DNA of 64,000 bases from Nipponacmea schrenckii (GCA_030562195.1 CM060199.1:11118338-11182337), one strand, 5' to 3'. Positions 36,080 through 48,256 are shown, numbered from the stretch's first letter. Made by a program: numbers and translations. The notes: generated from the letters alone by a model not told the origin.

Positions 36080-38221
36080 ATGTTTGTATATAGTTTTTTA
36101 TTTATTGGTTTACTTCAATATGCTACAGCACATGAAGGACACCACAACACTCCCCCTATCGGACAACCTGGAGCACCCAACAGTTTTCATGACTCTAATA
36201 TGGTTCACAATGAACAGTAAGTTTATTATTATACTTTAAGAATATTCCTTATCCAGTATATATATAATGAATTTATTTTTACAGGATTGATAGTTTCCAA
36301 ATTCACGGCTGAACATACGCAATCAATCATTACCTTTAAACTAATAATACTTTATTTTAGACATTTAAAAGAACACATGCAAAATGAAGTCAATGTTAAT
36401 AAGCCCATGTCGAAAGAAGAAATGGAATTCAATTACTTTCGGTGAGTAAAAAAATAACAATTGTGGTAGTCGCCAACTCAGATACACAAATGGAAGGGGT
36501 TATCACCTTACTTTAACAAGAAAACATTTCCATTTGGTTATAATACGACAATAATTTTTAAATTTTTCTTCTATTGGTCTCCTTCTGTTAGTTCCAAGAT
36601 TAACTAATCATTGAATATCTTTCAGATTACACGATAAAGAAGGACAACAAGGGTGGTTTAGAAATTTTAGGCTCTTCTCCAAAATGCCAGCACCCCGAAT
36701 TTTGCCAAAAAGGAGATTCAAGGAAAACACCAGAGGACGCCGCAATGAAAATGCAGAGAAAATGAAATGTTTACTAATTACTTTAGAATATTCTTTCCTG
36801 CCCTATAGAAAGAATTTTTTATTTTACACATATTGATATAAGTATATTTAATTTTTTCCTGAACAAATATTAATAATCAAGACTTATAAAATTAATAAAA
36901 TAGACATGTTAAGAACCATCGGCAAAGGAAGTAATTACTGAGGGCCCATTTCTAAAGAAGAACAGGATTCATATTCGTTACAAATTATAAAATGGTTTAG
37001 TGGTCCGAGTCCAGATACACAAACTGTGAAGTGAGTTATCACCCTTATTTCTGTAACAAGAAAGACATTCTCTTCTATTGGAAATCTATGTATTACTAGA
37101 CATGACAAAATATTATTTTAGACTTTTTTGGCTTCTATTGGTCTCCTGTCTGTTGAGGTTGACTAAAGCTGAATGATGTAACGTAGAATCATCATGAATA
37201 TCTTTCAGATTACACGATACAAGTAAGGACAACAGATTGGATGGTTTAGAAATTTTAGCAGCTCTCTCTCACATGATGCCAGCCCCCGAATTTTTGCCAC
37301 AGGAGATTCAAGGCAAAACACCAGAGGAGGTCGCCGCAATGAAAGCTGCGAGAGAAAATGAAATGTTTGACAATTACGTCCGTGAGTATGACTATATTTT
37401 TTACCTTGCCCTCATCAGAAAGAAATGCTTTTTATTTTAACACACTATTGAGTATAAGTGACTATTGATATTGTTTGTCCCTTGAACAAATATTATAATA
37501 GATTCAAGGATTTATATTATAATTATAAAAAGTAGAAGTGCGTTAGCTTTTAACGCATCGGCAAAGGATATAACTTCATTCTCGCAGGGCCCATATGATA
37601 GTCTTTAAGGACAGGGTTCCTAGTATTACCCTACTGAAAGTTATATTAATTGTTGTTTCTTTAAATTGTTTTCACTTAAGAAAAATGTCGAAATTGCAGA
37701 AATTTTGAGTTTTTTGCCTGTCGGCTTATAGGCTACGTAGGCTATAATAAGAGTAAAGAGGAAAGTAAACAAACTCGGAGTGTCTTACCTTTACCCTTAT
37801 GATACATATCAGTCGACCGGTAAAATCTTTTTATAGACTATCTGTCCACATAATTATGGCCTACATGTGGCAAGGCCTAGGCCCAAACTCCAAATATCTT
37901 TCGTAACTATTTTTTTTTATTATTCTTCAAGAAATAATAGATAAAGTTTTACAAGAAGACGACAGGGATCAAGATGGTTACCTCAGTTACGCTGAATTCC
38001 AAATGGCGCGAAGACGCGATGAACAACGCATGCAGGAGGCCCAAGCGCAGATGTCACCAGAGCAACTACAGCAACAACAGGCAATGATAGAACAATATCA
38101 ACAGCAAATGGCTGCACAGCACCAACAGTATCAGTATCAACAACAACAGGCCTACCAGCAACAACAAGCAGCACAACAGCAACAACAACAGCCGGTTGTC
38201 AACATGAATAAAAAGCATTAG
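36080..38221 (+). CDS. MCFD2-like secreted EF-hand protein, gene 2, glutamine-rich tail
   Basis: Exons 36080-36216, 36361-36441, 37209-37381 and 37932-38221 splice in phase to 226 residues. The signal peptide is MFVYSFLFIGLLQYATA, followed by a His/Pro-rich linker. The family block HLKEHMQ … MSKEEMEFNYFRLHD matches MCFD2 and gene 1. The EF loops are DTSKDNRLDGLE (exon 3) and DRDQDGYLSYAE (exon 4). A stretch EIQGKTPEEVAAMKAAREN between them is longer than in MCFD2. The C-terminus is a glutamine-rich tail of about 60 residues, whereas in gene 1 the Q-rich part is N-terminal. An acceptor at 36061 just before the ATG implies the same 5'UTR intron as gene 1. Role in ER cargo export or extracellular calcium binding is inferred. 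Confidence 0.85.
36361..37600 (+). repeat. Tandem duplication of an exon 2-exon 3 block
   Basis: The block covering exon 2, its intron and exon 3 appears twice. Exon 2 (36361-36441) has a decayed partner at about 36902-36985, and exon 3 has a dead copy (36626) and a live copy (37209). The downstream intron sequence with CATCGGCAAAGGA … GGGCCCAT occurs near 36918 and again near 37556. Unit length is about 580 bp. In each pair one copy has decayed, in opposite units. Confidence 0.7.
36626..36776 (+). pseudogene. Dead duplicate of exon 3 of MCFD2-like gene 2
   Basis: It begins after its own TTTCAG acceptor with ATTACACGATA and follows exon 37209-37381 nearly base for base to GAGAAAATGAAATG. Several small deletions shift the frame and destroy the EF loop. 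It lies between functional exons 2 and 3 and must be skipped for an intact protein. Confidence 0.8.
38073..38200 (+). repeat. CAA/CAG-rich coding repeat
   Basis: A mixed CAA/CAG tract encodes the glutamine-rich tail of MCFD2-like gene 2, interrupted by Tyr, Ala, Met and His codons. Confidence 0.85.
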
Positions 38222-38529
38222 ATATTTCAACCGAACAATAACTGGCGATTCTATGAGGTCAACGACAGAAATCTTTGAATATGTTTGTTTGGTGTAAAAG
38301 ATGTTTATTTGGTGAAAGCAAATGTATAAGATAACTAACTACAGCATTGTCTAAAAACTCAATGCAATAATTCTTTAAATTCTGTAGACACAGCGATGGT
38401 GAAGAGAGGCTTTTCTGTCATATGAATTTGATAAAGTGAGGATCGCAGAAATTGAAAATGTAATTGTTATGTTTTCCAAAATTTTAATTATTTGTGACTC
38501 ATTTTGTAAATATTGCCGTGTTTCATTGT

Positions 38530-38535
38530 AATAAA
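38530..38535 (+). terminator. Polyadenylation signal AATAAA
   Basis: AATAAA lies 309 bp after the stop codon of MCFD2-like gene 2, a plausible 3'UTR length. Another AATAAA lies a little downstream. Confidence 0.5.
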
Positions 38536-38951
38536 CCATATCGCACCTTAATATATAACATATTTAATAAATAAATAAAAATGATATTTAATAAAAGAAA
38601 ACACCATTTCTTAAGCTATTGATATTGGGAATGCTTGTATTTGTCTTAATTATTTATATAGACCATAGAACTCTATACTAATCATCATGTATTGACGTTA
38701 ATTTTCGACATGGGAAGCCTTGCGGATTCACTACAGACAAATAATATAGTTTTGCTGGAGGAAATAGTTTTGCTGAAGGGAACATTATATAAATAATATT
38801 TAAGATATAGGCAATTCTTATAAATCTTTTTATTACCGCAGCCAAGGGCAGAGTATTGACTACGAAGTTTGAAAAAAAATTAATCATTAACAGAAGGGAG
38901 ATAATTTAAACATTTGTAATGGACTTAGTCCGCTAATTCATTTGCCATCTA

Positions 38952-39065
38952 TTTCCATGTTAAATCACAAAATTCAACCTTCTAGAACTTTTTCCAGAAA
39001 TCTCATTGAAAACTTTATAATATGTCACATGAAAGCCTGGCCAATACTTGGTTTTTGTAGAAAAA
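38952..39065. repeat. Dispersed repeat, copy at 39 kb
   Basis: Partner of 33043-33165 with the same block order; ends shortly before the hAT-like MITE. Confidence 0.6.
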
Positions 39066-39090
39066 TTCAATAAAGCATGACCATGAAAAT

Positions 39091-39900
39091 CAGGGGCGCA
39101 GATCGCTTTTTCAATGTGGGGGGGGGGGGCAGTGGCGTACCCAGGGTTTGCTCAAAAGGGGCCGGCATGAGAACGTTTCAGTTGAGCTTGTGACACCGTA
39201 TCTTTATAGCTCTCCCAAATATTATTGAAAGAAAAGCACCTCCTTGCATGTTACTGAATTTTCCAGTCATCAAATAACATTGCCAAGAATAGAAGAATTG
39301 ACGATATAAATTTCGTGCTCCTCGAGATCCTGTAATATAGGGTAAACACAATCTTATGTTTTCACCCAATCGCTGCTTTTTATCTTTTAAATATTTATTC
39401 AACATATAAAACACAATAAAATATTCGCCGCTAATTTCAAAATCGCTTGACAAATACCCTTATGTAACCCCTTCTGTCGACAGCGATTATTTTTACGCCC
39501 GTGCGATTAAATTCGCTTGTCTGCCCGTGTCCAATGTATTCTACAGGGCGGGGTAGGTCCGACAGGGTGCTGGGCGACCGATACCTATCAACTTCAATTT
39601 CTGTGGCGGTCCGTCAACTTTACTGATCACATGACATGATTGACGAAAATATGCGACCGACTTCGTGACGACGTGACGACGCTTCTAAAGAGTGAGTGCA
39701 GAAAAGGAACAAATTGTTCCCCTGTTGCCGAAGGCGCAAAGTCTCGGAACTTTGATGTTCTTGAATACCAAATTGTGCCTATTTTACGCCAACAAGAGAC
39801 ACCCTACTCAAACCATTTTTGGGAGTGGCACATGATATCATGTCCCCTTCCTGGATTTCTGACGAGAGGGACGTGTCCCAACCCTCGATCTGCGCCCCTG
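39091..39900. mobile_element. hAT-like non-autonomous transposon (MITE)
   Basis: An 810-bp element with 15-bp terminal inverted repeats: CAGGGGCGCAGATCG at 39091-39105 and CGATCTGCGCCCCTG at 39886-39900. It is flanked by the perfect 8-bp direct repeat ATGAAAAT (39083-39090 and 39901-39908). An 8-bp target duplication and CAGGGGCG-type ends are hAT hallmarks. No transposase frame was recognised; internal open frames on both strands show no hAT motifs. A G11-type run and GTGGCGTACCCAGGG near 39120-39145 may mark an older nested fragment. Confidence 0.9.
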
Positions 39901-40478
39901 ATGAAAATGTTTAACTAGTCAAAATGAAAATAGATCATACATTCTATCAACATCCGCTTGACTGTAACTGCCGAAAAAACTGCTATTTTAAGAAATAATC
40001 TTCCGTTTATCAAGTCTCTCATTATCTCACAAAATCTGAAAAAGTGCAATTTCAGACATCAGATTCCAAATCTAGACCTAAAATTCGTCAAAAATTGGTA
40101 TTCAAAAACCCTAAAGGAAGGGAGAAAGAGGGTTTCTAAAAATAGCACGGACTATTAATCGTAAGCATGAAATGTTATAGTGGAAAATTTAGCATTTTCT
40201 GATCTGTAATAGGGTCCAGCCTTTGTTGATTATGAACATTCATTCCAAGTTTCGTCGAATCAACCAGGAAACCATGTTCCTAAAGCATTCGATTTTATAC
40301 ATGAACCAACCTGTTGCTTTCGCGTACCAGATTCTCGACATTCATTTTGATTGGTCGAGAGTTTACTTGCGGGAAACTGTTTGATTGACCAGATGTAAGA
40401 TCTTTAGTTACGGTTTTATTCTGGGATCTACAAGGTCAAGGTCGTATTATGAAAAGATAGCTTGCCAGGCAAGGTAGC
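39901..40478. other. Intergenic spacer
   Basis: No gene recognised. The right part (about 40200-40478), with phrases such as CAAGTTTCGTCGAATCAACC, looks related to the satellite family that follows. Confidence 0.35.
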
Positions 40479-41394
40479 ATACGCCCACTTCAGCAAACAG
40501 AATATTCCATGTTTTTTCATTTAATCCAGGGCAATAACTCATAAACCGACATCTGGAATCGCACCATTTTTTAACTTGTCCGAGATGTTATTAAGATGAA
40601 TACACATACCAAGTTTCATTCATATCGGATGAAAACTATAGCTTCTATTGCATACACAAGTACATTTTAACGTTTTTTCATTTAATCAAGGGCCATAACT
40701 CATAAACCGACATCTGGAATCGTGCCATTTTCGAACTCGTCTGAGATATTATCAAGATGAATACACATGCCAAGTTTCATTAAAATCGGATGCAAACTAT
40801 AGCTTCTATTGTGTACACAAGTAAATATTAATGTTTTTTCATTTAATCAAGGGCCATAAGTCATAAACCGACATCTGGAATCGTGCCTTTTTCGAACTTG
40901 TCCGAGATATTATCAAGATGAATACACATACCAAGTTTCATTCAAATCAGATGAAAACTACAGCTTCTATTGCGTACACAAGTAAATTTTAACGTTTTTT
41001 CATTTAATCAAGGGCCATAACTCATAAACCGACATCTGGAATCGTGCCATTTTCGAACTTGTCCGAGATATTATCAAGATGAATACACATACCAAGTTTC
41101 ATTCAAATCGGATAAAAACTACAGCTTCTATTGCGTACACAAGTAAATTTTAACGTTTTTTCATTAAATCAAGGGCCCAAACTCATAAACCGACATCTGG
41201 AATCGTGCCATTTTTTAACTTGTCCGAGATATTATCAAGATGAATACACATACCAAGTTTCATTCAAATCGTATAAAAACTCTGGCCTGTATCACGTACA
41301 CAAGTAATTGTTGACGGACGGACAGACGGACGGACGAACCGACGGACAGACAGGGGTGATGGCAATATACGTCCACATTTTCATGTGGGCGTAT
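40479..41394. mobile_element. Satellite-bearing TIR repeat with five 161-bp units
   Basis: The element opens with ATACGCCCAC (40479-40488) and closes with GTGGGCGTAT (41385-41394). Between them ATAAACCGACATCTGG recurs at 40541, 40702, 40863, 41024 and 41185, exactly 161 bp apart each time. A GGACGGACGGAC-type stretch precedes the right end. The design (tandem ~160-bp units inside a terminally marked element) is that of molluscan pearl/Helitron-associated repeats and BIV160-like satellites; assignment is inference. Confidence 0.8.
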
Positions 41395-41399
41395 AAAAA

Positions 41400-42068
41400 T
41401 GGCTGACCTTGTAAGTTCACCCATAACGGTATTTAGAGGAGCGATTACGACCACACAAACACTAGTCTTTGATTTCAGGTTAAGCTAGCACGGACGTGAA
41501 CATTTACCACCACCACCACACAAACTGGGTCTGGCATAACAACCGGGACAGATTCTTTAAAAAAGTGATTTAACGCTTCCAGTTTTGTAACAAATAAAAT
41601 TTCTTTGTTATCTGAAAGTGCCTGTATTGCTTTTTTCTGGTTTTCGCACAGACTTTCGATAGTAAACTTGTTTCGAATTAATGAAAACAATTATTCAATG
41701 GAGGCCGCCATTTTAAAATAGTCCAAATTTTACGAAATCACTTTAGCAGTGACGTTTGGTTTGCTAAGGGAGGTTATTAGTTAGTGATTGTGAAAGCAAC
41801 AGTTGGTTCTTGTTTATATCAATATCCAAACGTTGCTTTAGGAACATGTCAGGAAACAAGCTCTCTATCGTGTCTACGTTTTCAAGAACATGTATTTTTT
41901 TTCTTGTTTGGTTTTCAAGAGAGTTCATCCTGGGGTGATTACGATCACATCAAATTTCGTCAAAATTCACCATTACACCAACTCTCTATCGTGTCCACAA
42001 TAAATTGATAGCGATTTGCAGTTTTGAAGAAGAAGGGCGACAAAATCATGTCAGTCAGATGGGCGTAT
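41400..42068. repeat. Remnant of the same terminal-repeat family
   Basis: Ends GGGCGTAT at 42061-42068. It contains CTCTATCGTGTCCACAATAA and TTTCGTCAAAATTCAC, which match in reverse complement the repeat at 49567-50073. No left terminus was found, so the copy is truncated or rearranged. Confidence 0.5.
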
Positions 42069-42187
42069 AAAAATATGACAATACGTATAGTGTTTACCAA
42101 TTTAATTCATAAAGAAAATAAACGAAATAAAAAAATTTCCTAAAATTCAACAAGCAATAAACAATTTACCCTAAACCCCAGATACCA

Positions 42188-45100
42188 TCAACTGCACATA
42201 TAGACCTGTGGCGGGAAATCATGGCTCCATCTAACGGACTCTGTAGGCTTCACTATTCCACTAAGATCAGATAACTCTTGTTCTATACCTTTAATGAATA
42301 ACCGGACATTCGGACATTGTCCAATATTCAGAGCAATCAGGTCTGGGCAATCTAAGTCCAGTTTATGGATTTCCCTACATCCAAACATATTGAGGAATTT
42401 CAATGGCGGTGCATCTATTGAGATCTGTTTGATATTTTTACATTTTTCTAGATTTAAATTTGAAATATTAGGACAACCATTGAGCGCCATTTGTAAAACG
42501 TAATCTGACACGTGACATCTATAAAGAACGACAGTACGTGCTAATGGCGTACTGACTGACAGAAGATTTAGCTTACAGTCAAATAACCGTAGAAATCCGA
42601 TGGATCCTAATGCCTGGATAATACACGAATCCAATAATAATTGATCGTCGCTACACAGATTCAGCTCTATAGAGTCCACACTAACACACTGTATTGTCAT
42701 TGTCTTTAGCGCAGGCATTCCGACCATGGCCACTTTACAAAGGTGGTTAGCCGTTATGTAGACATGATTTAAAGTAATGATATCCGTTTCCGATTCAGTA
42801 TGGAACAGACGTAAAGTAGGACTGCGTATATGGAGAGCTTCACAAGAAAAATCGCCTAAAAGACAAAGTTCCTGCAAATTTGGAATAATCAACTCGTCCA
42901 ATAACAGGCTGTCCTGAGATATACAGCCTAATTTTAAACTCATTAGAGTGGAATTCATTTTTAACAGATCTCTGAAACTCGTCAGTTCCAATTCCTCGCA
43001 ATTTGAAATTTCCAACATGGATAATTTCTTACTTCTAATACCGACCGTACGAAGGATGTTACTGCCGTTGACAACAGCTCGGCGTAACTTGGGAGCGTAG
43101 ATTTCTAAATGTTCCATCGATTCCATTCCACCATCTATGGTGAGGTTTCTCAAGTCCATTCCATCAATACTCACAAACAACACATTCCATAGATTATATA
43201 AACATACTTTCTGAAGAGAATCAGACACCAGTCGAATACCATGAAGATGCTGAAAATAAAATACATGCATTTTATTAGTCATGTAACAAAACACGAACAA
43301 TTTACAGACTAACACGAAGTTCTGGAAAGTCATGGCTGATATAAATACATTTTTGATCAAGTTATAATGGAATTTCATGGTTCAGTTAAAACTGTGTTAA
43401 TATTTAGTTAATACTTAAAATTAAAACTCAAGATACAGTATATAATCTCTAGATTTTGGTATAGGCCGTTTTTCATTATTTTAAGCGCCTACAATTCCCA
43501 ACCTACTTTCAAGGTGTATTGTAATATACATATAGAGTAAGGTCTCTGACACATGTCAGTACGTTAGTACGCCAGTAAACGCGTACTGATAAAATCAGTC
43601 TACTTGCGTCAGTCTGGAGCACAATACCATTAAAATTAAAAATGATAATCATAACACGAAATGAAAACAGTAACCTTGAGGGGACGAAGCTTTGCAGTAA
43701 ATATAACAGATACATGTTCCTACCATTTTGTTGACTGAGACATCCGTAACTATCTTGGGTTGATTCGATGGCCATGGGAAGATAATCTAGTGTTGGAGAG
43801 CACCCTAGCGTCAAACTGTGCACGAAGAACTTCAGTCCAGGGTATTTTTTCCTGACTGCAAGTTCCTATGGGAGTAAACATTGGACTTTATGGAGTTTTA
43901 CATTCACCCTAGAATGCTCTAAGGCCACGAACATTTTTAAGCTCTTCGGGTGAGTAACATCCGATGTAAAGTTCGTCTGCAAGTTTTGTAACAACGGCTT
44001 CCTATGGTAAAATTCCTAATACCTCCAAGTAAATACTCCAATGCTGAATCAGATCTACTTATACAAAGATAAGGAGTGACAATACCACTATACTTCATGG
44101 AGTCTGTTGAGAAAGAATATGGTAGTCCCAGCAAGCAATGGTGTGTAGAAATAAATCCATATTGGGCATTAAAGATGACCGCGGTTTGCTTTTGAGTGCG
44201 ACATCGGAAAAGGCGGTAACCAATCGATTTTCACCTGACTATTGACTATTGTGGAACATGATACTTTCTTTTCTGAAGGCTCAACTGAACCCATGTCCAC
44301 CACAGAATGATATCGATATTTTGCCGTCGAAAACATCATCATATTTTGTTAAAATATTCTAAAATTTATTGAATCGAGAATTTAAACGAACAGCTTGTGA
44401 ATCAGCGATTGCCTTAATGCTAATGGACTGGGGAACCAAAGCTATTTCCTTTTGCATGGTGGGAACGAAAGTCACGGATCGAGCTGACTATTTCGGCGAA
44501 TATGGGGTTCAGTATGGGGATTAAAAATACACATTTTTATACGCCCACATGAATATGCGGACGTACATTGTCATCGCCCCTGTCCGTCGGTCCGTCAACA
44601 TTTTTTGTAGACACTATGGAAGCTACAATTTTCAATGAAACTTCGTGTGAGCATTGGAATTGATAAGACGATTCTGCGATGAACGCTATCTGTCGAGTGA
44701 GGTCACTAGCGTTGCTGTGTTATTTTTAATGACTATCAATTAAAATACTAAGTAAATGATGGTGTAGTCTTCTGATAAGAGAAGAATGTCAGATAGAATG
44801 AGAAACAGGTGTCCCATTCATATACATGTCTCTTTCAAATGTGTATTGATTTGGAATCGATAGTGGGATTTTATCCATGTGACTCATTTTATATTACGTC
44901 AATGAAATAGTTTATAGTCATCTATTTTATATTTTTATTGGGTCACCTATTTTATTGTCTGTTTCTTAACAATTATTTTTAAGGTAAAGATAAGGCAGGG
45001 ACAATATTGTCATGCACACATGCCTTAAGCGTTTAAATATCACTTCCATCTTTGGTCATATGTAAGCTTTCCCCCAGTTATAGGCCTATAGTGATTCCCT

Positions 45101-46924
45101 CAGTTCTATCAACACTGATGGCACCGTCAAGGCACTAACTGAATATCTGGATAGTCTGTTTGACAATTTGCAAATGCACCGTTGTACCATAAATAATAAT
45201 TGAAACGTCTGTCGCAATTTTCTGTCTTTCATGTCGTATACCTTGTTTTAATTCACTTAAATGACATAAACGTCCACGGAAAGCAACAAGGTTTTATGAA
45301 CTTGATTTTCAGTTTATGGTGGCTTTTAATATTCATAGCCTTCCAATATTCATATACATGTATGTGTCGTTTTAAGTATAGAACCTATCTAGAGCGTTAA
45401 AGAGCAAATGTGCAAGATTAGATCGTATATAGAAGGTGTTGTTACTTTGAACGCACATGATCTAGATATCAATCATTTTAAAAAGTTGTTTATGTATTCG
45501 ACGAAGTGCGACCAGTTTAGGTTATTTCATCATACCATCTGCTGATATTTATAATTATACAGATATACCAGTTATTATAGTGACGTCATCAATCAATAAT
45601 TTTACTATCCATTACAATCATTATACATGTATCTAAATAAACCTATACACTGTTGATCAATCACCTGATGCTAAAGTACCCTGGTGTGTCAACTTAATCA
45701 GTTATCATACAGTATGCCAAGTGAAACTGTATACCTTTCATATAAATGTTTGTTTCTTAAAGTTCTGCAGATCTTGAGCCAGCATGCTGAAATCTGTCAA
45801 ACACCTTATCAAAGTCATCATGTAAACGACAACAAGTCATTGGTCAACAAAGCATAGCATTCTGTCCAGTGCTGCAGATATATTATTGTGTAAATGATCA
45901 TATGGTCATACATCTTGCACATTGTATAAACGATATATAATTACGAGAGAAGAGACAATATTAGCGTCTAAAATCCTTTACAGATTCCTACCTATCATTG
46001 TTTTCGTCAAAAATATAAATAAATACATACAAATTCAAAAAATAAATAAATTTAAAAAATAAAAAAAAATTTGATACCCACCTCACAATTACTGATGCTT
46101 AGTTTTTTCAAGTTGGTCATTTTATTTACCATGTCCCATAGCTCGTCCATTTCTATTGGAACAAAATGCAAACATAACACCCCAATCATAGAGGCGAATA
46201 TAGTATACCGTAAAGCTAGAACAATCCTGGCTCCTTCTCTCATAGATTCTTCACTTCGCGGATCTTCCAGGGGTAACCCCGAGTTTATTTTTAGATTCAC
46301 GTTCTGAAGATTTTCAAGCATTCTAAATAATGTTACTACCCCCGATGATGTAATACACCAACAGGCATTTAATGATACCTCGCGAAGTTTTGGGAAATAC
46401 TCGGCAATTCTTTCTAGGTCCGAATCTACGAGTGAAAATCCACCATTTAATTGGACGGCTTCTAGATCCTTTAAACCCCTTAAACTGTCCACAATACCAC
46501 TATTCCATAATATTGGTAGTCTTAAATGTTTTAAATTAACTAAGTTTTGAATGAAAAAAAATATACTTTCATAAACAGGTGAGTTATCTCTCCATATTAG
46601 TTTATGAACATGGTGTCCATATAGTTTTAATATTGTACTAATTAAACTATAATGAATATATGCGTTTGGTGTCGGGTTGACATAAAGAACGCGCCATAAT
46701 GATCCCGAATACAGAAGAACTCGTTTCCACTTCCGACACACAAGACCTAGCGATGGTAGGCGATCCTCGACCGGAAGAAAATATCCAAATATTCTCACCA
46801 ATAGTTCATCTGGAAGATCTGAAATATGACATTTGCACGCTTGAAAGGAAATTCCTTCATCAAAAGAGGAAAAACTGCTGTCAGAAAAAGACGCTGGATT
46901 TCTGCCACAAATATAGCCCGCCAT
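42188..46924 (-). CDS. F-box and leucine-rich-repeat protein
   Basis: Two exons, 46924-46082 and 43249-42188, join in phase 0 to 634 residues with ATG and TGA. The F-box is at about residues 33-80 (CHISDLPDELLVRIFGYFL … LVCRKWKRVLLYSGSLWRVL). The rest is made of degenerate cysteine-type leucine-rich repeats, for example LREVSLNACWCITSSGV, LNLEKCKNIKQISI and LKFLNMFGCREIHKLDLDC. Such proteins join SKP1-CUL1 ubiquitin ligases through the F-box and choose substrates with the LRR solenoid. The long second exon encodes regular beta-strand repeats of 20-25 residues without the usual Asn ladder. The subfamily is not recognised, so no symbol is given. The 2.8-kb intron holds a repeat fragment at 44539. 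Confidence 0.85.
43250..46081 (-). other. Intron of the F-box/LRR gene
   Basis: No internal exon is needed by phase. It contains a terminal fragment of the ATACGCCCAC family beginning at 44539 and running to about 44690, with CGTCGGTCCGTC-like sequence. The rest is unremarkable. Confidence 0.45.
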
Positions 46925-46928
46925 AATA

Positions 46929-47841
46929 TCAGACGACTGCCAAATAATTTAAAACGGTTGTCAAATGTATTCTCAGCAACAGACGTGAATTACAGACCAT
47001 AGTAACGTAGCGTAATTCCTCTTCAAATGACTCAACATCTTGTTTAGTAAACTCATTCATAAAACGCCTACGTTGTGGTTTGTAAGGGAATTTCTTGTTG
47101 ACGAAACAGTTCTGAGTTTCGGCGATAGGTACAGGTGTTAAACTCTGGCCAAGATTGGCGAGCGGGTTAGTCGAACAATCTCCTATGAAAATAAGTTCTA
47201 GAATAGCACAAAAACCAGAGCAGTGTGAAATATAAAGTATTAACACCTGTTTGACAAGGGTATTATACCCGCCAACTTGACGTATCGCCCGAACTCACTG
47301 TTATCCATATCATCACGAGGTGAAAATTATGACGTCAGAAGGTGAAACAGCTGTACAATTTATTTGTCCTGTGAAAGATCGATCATAAATTCAGTAAATT
47401 ATTTTAATAAAATGATAGTTATTTTGGGTTTAAAACTAAACAAGTGTTACAGGATATGTATGTGGCGGTTCAAAATATTATTTTGTTTGGGACATGTAAT
47501 GCCAACAAGTTTAATCCGTCCAGTGCAACCTTCAATTCAGAATGCAGGCTTTATCTATGTTTAATTTCATGGCAGTGGGTGGCTACGCTTAAATATTCGG
47601 ATAGGTCAATAAACTTGCAGACTGTGCAAATTAAAATAAGTTGGTCGAAAAGAGTAGGCGAATAAATAAGCTATTTATGTATCATAAATCAACAATTATT
47701 TGCCGAAACTAGAAATGTATTTGCAAGAATTAAGAGTACATGTACCTATAACGATAAATAATTTACCTGAAGTGATTTAAGTATGAATACGGTCTTGATG
47801 AGGCACCGACAATTTTGTGTTGTCCTAATGTTAGAGAACAT
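46929..47841 (-). CDS. Possible two-exon small protein or upstream exons of the F-box gene
   Basis: A candidate ATG exon 47841-47767 (25 codons, donor CAG|GTAAAT) can join in phase 0 to an exon beginning after TTTTCATAG at about 47184. That exon is open to TGA at 46931-46929 and includes FPYKPQRRRFMNEFTKQDVE and SFEEELRYVTMV. The composition looks coding. The frame ends five bases before the F-box ATG at 46924 and in another frame. It could be an upstream ORF on the F-box transcript, or F-box coding sequence separated by one indel. No family is recognised. Confidence 0.3.
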
Positions 47842-48256
47842 TTACATGTAATAGTGATTTGCTCCCTTTACAAGCTAAGAGAAAGGTGCACGAATCTTTG
47901 GTATGTTTGTAGATGACGAGTAAACGTTCGCTTCCAGAGGATGCTGATATGCAGAATACACCAATCCTTATACTCCACTCATCTGATTGGTCAATCACTA
48001 CAACATATACTAAAATTGAAAAGAAACTTCTAAAAATATTCAAAGACTTTGTTTCTGCCGTTTTCCATTAATTTAGATTTAACATTTTACAGGTCCTTAA
48101 AGTTCCGTTTACATTATTTTGTATTTAAAATGGAGTGGTTTATCCAAAAGCAGCCTGCAAAAAAGAAAGAGGACCCAGTAGCTGAAACGACTCGTTCGTC
48201 CAAGTCATGATGTACGATTGATGATAGTCTTATGAGAATAAAAGACAATCAAACCG

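Noticed and set aside
39178..39453. 91-codon minus-strand ORF in the hAT-like MITE
   Set aside because: No transposase motif, and the element is too short for a hAT transposase.
42294..42503. Plus-strand ORF inside the F-box/LRR gene
   Set aside because: Antisense shadow of the LRR-coding exon.
46699..46926. Plus-strand ORF opposite the F-box exon
   Set aside because: Antisense shadow; the minus-strand frame has a clear F-box.
48130..48210. Short ORF starting MEWFIQKQPAKKKED
   Set aside because: Only 26 codons; resembles the lysine-rich start of some transposon-derived proteins but too short to support.
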